From the NCBI RefSeq assembly GCF_017254865.1, contig NZ_JAFKCV010000001.1, positions 496,001-560,000 of the forward strand: 64,000 nt of DNA, written 5' to 3'. Source of the stretch: Bowmanella dokdonensis. Lineage in GTDB: Bacteria; Pseudomonadota; Gammaproteobacteria; Enterobacterales; Alteromonadaceae. The notes beneath the pieces were generated by a model. The model was not told the DNA's origin and ran no database searches. It saw nothing but the letters and a program-made list of their open reading frames with translations. Position numbers and translations under genes: made by a program. Below, piece after piece: positions 58,714 to 64,000 of the stretch (the stretch's first letter is position 1; each line of letters begins with the position of its first letter).

Positions 58714-59886
58714 ATGTTTGAGTTAATGGATAGTCACAGCGAAGAAGCTGTAATCAAAGTGATAGGCGTTGGCGGCGGTGGCGGTAATGCCGTCGACCAT
58801 ATGGTTTCGCACAATATTGAAGGCGTGGAGTTTATCGCCGTCAATACAGATGCCCAGGTACTGCGCAGCTCCAAGGCCAATATCACCCTGCAGATAGGAT
58901 CAGGGGTGACTAAAGGTCTGGGCGCCGGGGCCAACCCCAATATTGGTCGTCAGGCCGCCGAAGAAGATGCCGAGACCATACGCCAGAGCCTGGAAGGGGC
59001 CGATATGGTCTTTATCACAGCCGGCATGGGCGGCGGCACCGGCACAGGTGCCGCCCCGGAAGTGGCGCGCATCGCCAGGGAGATGGGTATATTGACGGTG
59101 GCCGTGGTCACCAAGCCCTTCCCGTTCGAAGGACGCAAACGTATCGAGTTTGCTGAACAGGGAATTGATGAACTGTCCAAGTATGTGGACTCCCTGATCA
59201 CCATCCCCAACGAAAAGCTGCTCAAGGTCATGGGTCGGGGCACCCCGCTGCTGAAGGCGTTCAGCGCAGCCAATGATGTATTGCGCGGCGCGGTACAGGG
59301 GATTGCCGAACTGATCACCCGTCCTGGCCTGATCAACGTGGACTTTGCCGACGTGAGGACCGTGATGTCCGAAATGGGCATGGCCATGATGGGCAGCGGT
59401 GCGGCCAGCGGCGAAGACAGGGCCGAGGAAGCGGCCGAGGCGGCCATTGCCTGTCCGCTGCTGGAAGACATCGACCTGTCCGGTGCGCGCGGTATTCTGG
59501 TTAATATCACTGCCGGTCCCGACTTTGCCATCGATGAGTTTGAGACAGTGGGTAACGCGGTCAAGGCCTTTGCTTCTGAAAATGCCACTGTGGTGGTGGG
59601 AACTGTTATCGATATGGATATGTCAGACGAGTTACGTGTCACTGTGGTGGCCACCGGCATAGGGGCAGAGCGCAGGCCCGAGATTTCCCTGGTCAGCAAC
59701 CGCCAGGCGCCGCGTTTCACCACGGAGTCCAACGATTTCAGGTTGCAGCCGGCAGGCTCTACCGAGCGGGTTTCGTCACTCAGTGAGAACCACCGGGAGC
59801 GCCCCGGAAACGAAGAAAAGCAGGAGCAGGGTAATGATCTGGAGTATCTGGATATCCCGGCGTTCCTGCGTAAACAGGCTGACTGA
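58714..59886 (+). CDS. ftsZ: Cell division GTPase FtsZ
   Basis: This 390-residue tubulin homologue forms the Z ring. The GTP-binding loop GGGTGTG is at 106-112, the T7 synergy loop [11 protein letters not shown] near 207-217. A Ser/Arg-rich linker (about 320-370) leads to the conserved C-terminal peptide DIPAFLRKQ, which binds FtsA and ZipA. ZapE and ZapG, both Z-ring associated, are also encoded in this window. Confidence 0.98.
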   Translation: MFELMDSHSEEAVIKVIGVGGGGGNAVDHMVSHNIEGVEFIAVNTDAQVLRSSKANITLQIGSGVTKGLGAGANPNIGRQAAEEDAETIRQSLEGADMVFITAGMGGGTGTGAAPEVARIAREMGILTVAVVTKPFPFEGRKRIEFAEQGIDELSKYVDSLITIPNEKLLKVMGRGTPLLKAFSAANDVLRGAVQGIAELITRPGLINVDFADVRTVMSEMGMAMMGSGAASGEDRAEEAAEAAIACPLLEDIDLSGARGILVNITAGPDFAIDEFETVGNAVKAFASENATVVVGTVIDMDMSDELRVTVVATGIGAERRPEISLVSNRQAPRFTTESNDFRLQPAGSTERVSSLSENHRERPGNEEKQEQGNDLEYLDIPAFLRKQAD

Positions 59887-59962
59887 GGTGGCTGACCGTC
59901 ACTGAAGTGTCATATTTGGTAAGAAATCGTTGCATTTCTGCCACTTGCGACATAAGGATGTT

Positions 59963-59991
59963 TTGACAAGCAATGGTCAAACCACTAAAAT
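59963..59991 (+). promoter_or_regulatory. Sigma-70 promoter of lpxC
   Basis: TTGACA (59963-59968), exactly 17 bp, then TAAAAT (59986-59991). This is the strongest sigma-70 match seen in the window. The start would be near 59998, giving a leader of about 37 bases. Confidence 0.85.
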
Positions 59992-60034
59992 GCCAGCCCT
60001 TTTTAGTTTTGGTTAATTTTTGAGCTAAAGCGAG

Positions 60035-60949
60035 ATGATCAAACAACGTACCCTTAAGCAGTCAGTGCAAGTGACAGGTATCGGTCTGCACAAAGGTGAC
60101 AAGGTCACCATGACTCTCCGGCCCGCGCCCGTGAACACAGGGATCCTGTTCCGTCGCGTTGACCTTGAGCCTTATGTGGACATACCTGCCCGCGCCAATG
60201 CGGTGGGGGATACCATGTTGTGTACTTGCCTTAGCAACCAGGACGGCACCAGCATCTCTACCGTGGAGCATCTGGCTTCGGCACTGGCTGGCATGGGAAT
60301 CGACAATATCATCGTCGAGGTGGATGCCAACGAGCTGCCGATTATGGATGGCAGCGCCAGTCCGTTTATCTTCCTGTTGCAGTCTGCGGGCATCGAAGAG
60401 CAGCGCGCGGCCAAGAAGTTTATCCGCATCACCAAGCCCGTGCGGGTTGAGGATGGGGATAAGTGGGCTGAGCTGCGCCCTTATGATGGCTTCAGGGTCG
60501 ATTTCAAGATTGACTTCGAACATCCGGTCATCAGTCAGACCCGTCAGCATCTGGTAATGGATTTCGACACCAGCTCTTATATCGATGAAGTCAGCCGGGC
60601 CCGTACCTTTGGCTTTATGAAGGATCTGGAATACATGCACGCCCACAACTTGGCGCTGGGCGGCAGCATGGAAAACGCCGTGGCCCTGGACGAATACCGG
60701 GTGCTGAACCAGGAAGGGTTGCGCTATGAGGACGAGTTCCTCAAGCACAAGATCCTGGATGCCATCGGCGATCTGTACCTGGGCGGTCACAGCATTATTG
60801 GCGAGCTGTGCGCCTATAAGACAGGCCATGGCCTGAACAACAAATTGCTTAACAGTCTGCTGGCCCAGCAGGATTGCTGGGAGTTTGTCAGCTACGATTT
60901 GCAGGACAGCCTGCCGATTCGGTTCGGCTTGCCGGCGATGGCGGGTTGA
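60035..60949 (+). CDS. lpxC: UDP-3-O-acyl-N-acetylglucosamine deacetylase LpxC
   Basis: This 304-residue zinc enzyme performs the committed step of lipid A synthesis. Zinc ligands are His79 ([10 protein letters not shown]) and the His/Asp pair in [14 protein letters not shown] (about 237-241); the catalytic His lies in GHSIIGE-like context downstream. The C-terminus ([19 protein letters not shown]) is longer-tailed like enterobacterial LpxC degraded by FtsH. It has its own promoter and terminator. Confidence 0.97.
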   Translation: MIKQRTLKQSVQVTGIGLHKGDKVTMTLRPAPVNTGILFRRVDLEPYVDIPARANAVGDTMLCTCLSNQDGTSISTVEHLASALAGMGIDNIIVEVDANELPIMDGSASPFIFLLQSAGIEEQRAAKKFIRITKPVRVEDGDKWAELRPYDGFRVDFKIDFEHPVISQTRQHLVMDFDTSSYIDEVSRARTFGFMKDLEYMHAHNLALGGSMENAVALDEYRVLNQEGLRYEDEFLKHKILDAIGDLYLGGHSIIGELCAYKTGHGLNNKLLNSLLAQQDCWEFVSYDLQDSLPIRFGLPAMAG

Positions 60950-60980
60950 TTGAAGGCAGTACAGGTTTTAGAAAATTGTA

Positions 60981-61006
60981 AAAATGCCGCGTTAAGCGGC
61001 ATTTTT
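60981..61006 (+). terminator. Rho-independent terminator of lpxC
   Basis: AAAATGCCGC (60981-60990) pairs over ten bases with GCGGCATTTT (60996-61005), followed by T. It closes the dcw-lpxC region. Confidence 0.9.
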
Positions 61007-61235
61007 GTTTGCACATCCCGCCAGCGGCAACAACGGTGCTGCAGCCATTGTTACCAAAACGATAACGAGCTGGTGCGACTTATGCAAACCTTCCCCTGTA
61101 AACAATTTATTGACACTTATTTGGGGCGGGGGGCGGTTTGGCGACCGGTCAATTGGTCACAGCGCTTTTTTTTAACGCTAATCGGGTTTAGAATCGGCCG
61201 AGATCCCGATTCCAGCCAGTAGAAAAAGAGATTCA

Positions 61236-62150
61236 ATGAGTTTAACTCTGGTCATAAGAAGTCAGAAAGTCCGTTTGCGATACAGCTTGTCCAAACGGCA
61301 GCTTGTGGCGGCCCTGGTGCTGACCCTGGGTTTATTGCTGGTAGCCGGTCGCTCCACTCAGGATCCCGCCGAAGCCCGTGAGCGCATAGCCTATACCCAG
61401 ACGGGTCTGATCAAGCAAAAGCAGGAAGTCGAACAACTCAAGGAAACCACCCAGCAGCAACTGACCGGCATGATGGTAAAGTTGGGTGAAATGCAGGGGC
61501 AACTGCACCGCCTCAACGCCCTGGGTGAAAGACTGGCCAGGGAAGCAGATCTGAACAGCGAAGAGTTTAATTTTTCCGAATTGCCAGCCATCGGCGGTCC
61601 GGCGCAGGAACTGGTCGATCTGGACCTGCAGGACGGGCAGGATGTGCTGGGCCGCATCGAACAAATGCTGGTGCAGCTGGATAGCAAAACCAAACAACTG
61701 GATGCCCTTGAATCCGTGCTGCTGAATCACCATATCGAAGCCCAGAGTTACCTCGCGGGACGTCCTGTTAACAGTGGCTGGTTGTCATCCTATTATGGCG
61801 TACGTAAAGATCCTTTTTCCGGTATGCCGGCCATGCATAAAGGACTGGATTTTGCCGGTCAGGAAGGGGATGACGTAGTGGCCACGGGCGCCGGACTGGT
61901 CACCTGGGCGGGTGAGCGTTATGGCTATGGTAATCTGGTCGAGATCGAACATGGTAACGGTCTGGTAACCCGCTACGGTCACAACCAGGAACTGGAAGTA
62001 AAAGTGGGAGATGTGGTGACCAAAGGACAGGTTATCGCCGTGATGGGCAGTACGGGACGCTCAACCGGTGCGCATGTGCATTATGAAGTCATGCGTCATG
62101 GCAAACAGATCGATCCGCTGCCATTCGTCTATCGCAAGTCACAGGGATAA
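61236..62150 (+). CDS. M23 (LytM-type) peptidoglycan endopeptidase-like protein
   Basis: This 304-residue membrane-anchored protein has one helix (about 22-38), a coiled coil (about 45-165) and a LytM domain. The zinc site is complete: His201 and Asp205 (HKGLD), and His280/His282 (HVHYE), so it should be active against peptide cross-links. It may be a septal or elongation hydrolase. It lies between lpxC and secA, where E. coli has secM; it has no SecM arrest motif. No strong promoter was found in the 229-bp gap after the lpxC terminator (61007-61235). Confidence 0.9.
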   Translation: MSLTLVIRSQKVRLRYSLSKRQLVAALVLTLGLLLVAGRSTQDPAEARERIAYTQTGLIKQKQEVEQLKETTQQQLTGMMVKLGEMQGQLHRLNALGERLAREADLNSEEFNFSELPAIGGPAQELVDLDLQDGQDVLGRIEQMLVQLDSKTKQLDALESVLLNHHIEAQSYLAGRPVNSGWLSSYYGVRKDPFSGMPAMHKGLDFAGQEGDDVVATGAGLVTWAGERYGYGNLVEIEHGNGLVTRYGHNQELEVKVGDVVTKGQVIAVMGSTGRSTGAHVHYEVMRHGKQIDPLPFVYRKSQG

Positions 62151-62204
62151 CAGCGTGGCAGGGATCCGCAAGGATCACATGCTTTCTCCTGAATGTTTGT
62201 TGCG

Positions 62205-62233
62205 ACAATCGCCCTAGGGCGATTGTTTCTTTT
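62205..62233 (+). terminator. Rho-independent terminator of the M23 peptidase gene
   Basis: ACAATCGCCCTAGGGCGATTGT is a perfect 22-base palindrome (62205-62226) followed by TTCTTTT. It implies that secA, starting at 62370, has its own promoter. Confidence 0.85.
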
Positions 62234-62369
62234 CTGCATCCGATGGGATTGAGCAACATCGCAGGCCTGGTGTCTGCAATTGATTGAATACAACAGGGTT
62301 CTGTAAGAGCCGGGCAGGAAGGTCCGGGCGCAGGACGGAAATTGAATAAGAATTGGAAGCCGTAAATCC

Positions 62370-64000
<1,631 letters not shown>

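Noticed and set aside
58950-59732. 260-codon Ser/Ala-rich open frame antisense to ftsZ
   Set aside because: It mirrors the GC-rich codons of ftsZ and has low-complexity composition and no ribosome site.
60950-61222. 90-codon open frame after lpxC
   Set aside because: It runs through the lpxC terminator hairpin, is Cys-rich without pattern, and has no ribosome site.

Overview
The window is chromosomal core DNA of a Gram-negative gammaproteobacterium, most likely from the Alteromonadales (Alteromonadaceae-like). The evidence is an LPS export operon, an Mla operon, a complete mra/dcw cluster ending in lpxC and secA, a cytochrome bc1 operon between rpsI and sspA, and genes typical of marine Alteromonadales (a SapC-family protein, a DUF3718-type secreted protein, a PEP-CTERM protein). 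Base composition looks like mid-50s percent GC by eye. No tRNA, 16S/23S rRNA, CRISPR array, integrase or intact insertion sequence was seen; the only RNA gene recognised is the RNase P RNA.

Layout. (1) 1-7444: the start of mgtE, then an accessory-looking block (EamA exporter, PEP-CTERM protein behind a sigma-54 promoter, an AEC/GNAT/cupin/DUF1272 gene group, a secreted nuclease, rluF) and a gene-free hairpin-rich stretch. (2) 7445-14387, minus strand: the classic yrbG-kdsC-lptC-lptA-lptB-rpoN-hpf-ptsN-rapZ-npr run (LPS transport, sigma-54, nitrogen PTS), without kdsD in its usual place. (3) 14770-19356: mlaFEDCB, ibaG, murA. (4) 19403-24943: degS, degQ, zapG, zapE, rplM-rpsI. (5) 25223-29006: petABC and sspAB. 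(6) 29051-33307: dolP-diaA-yraN-lpoA facing rsmI. (7) 33316-42702: a more variable stretch with a degenerate HD-GYP-like protein, rnpB, a DUF3718 protein, a large surface lipoprotein, msrPQ, a cysteine-synthase-like enzyme preceded by a 43-aa membrane peptide, and a SapC-family protein. (8) 42901-60949: the dcw cluster mraZ-rsmH-ftsL-ftsI-murE-murF-mraY-murD-ftsW-murG-murC-ddl-ftsQ-ftsA-ftsZ and lpxC, with its promoter and probable MraZ operator. (9) 61236-64000: an M23 peptidase and the 5' part of secA.

How the genes work together. Most of the window builds the cell envelope: peptidoglycan precursors (murA, murC-G, mraY, ddl), septal synthesis (ftsI/W/L/Q/A/Z, zapE, zapG, lpoA), LPS synthesis and export (kdsC, lptABC, lpxC), phospholipid asymmetry (mla), envelope quality control (degS, degQ, dolP, msrPQ) and secretion (secA). 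rpoN lies in the same window as a promoter that looks RpoN-dependent, in front of the PEP-CTERM gene.

The most interesting points are the sigma-54 promoter of the PEP-CTERM gene, the degenerate HD-GYP-like protein beside rnpB, the unlisted 43-aa membrane ORF coupled to a cysteine-synthase homologue, hairpin-rich non-coding regions (6894-7444, 35870-36064), a repeat-bearing gap between ftsQ and ftsA, and an MraZ operator with three boxes at a 10-bp period. No wholly new multi-gene system was found; the window is mostly conserved housekeeping DNA.
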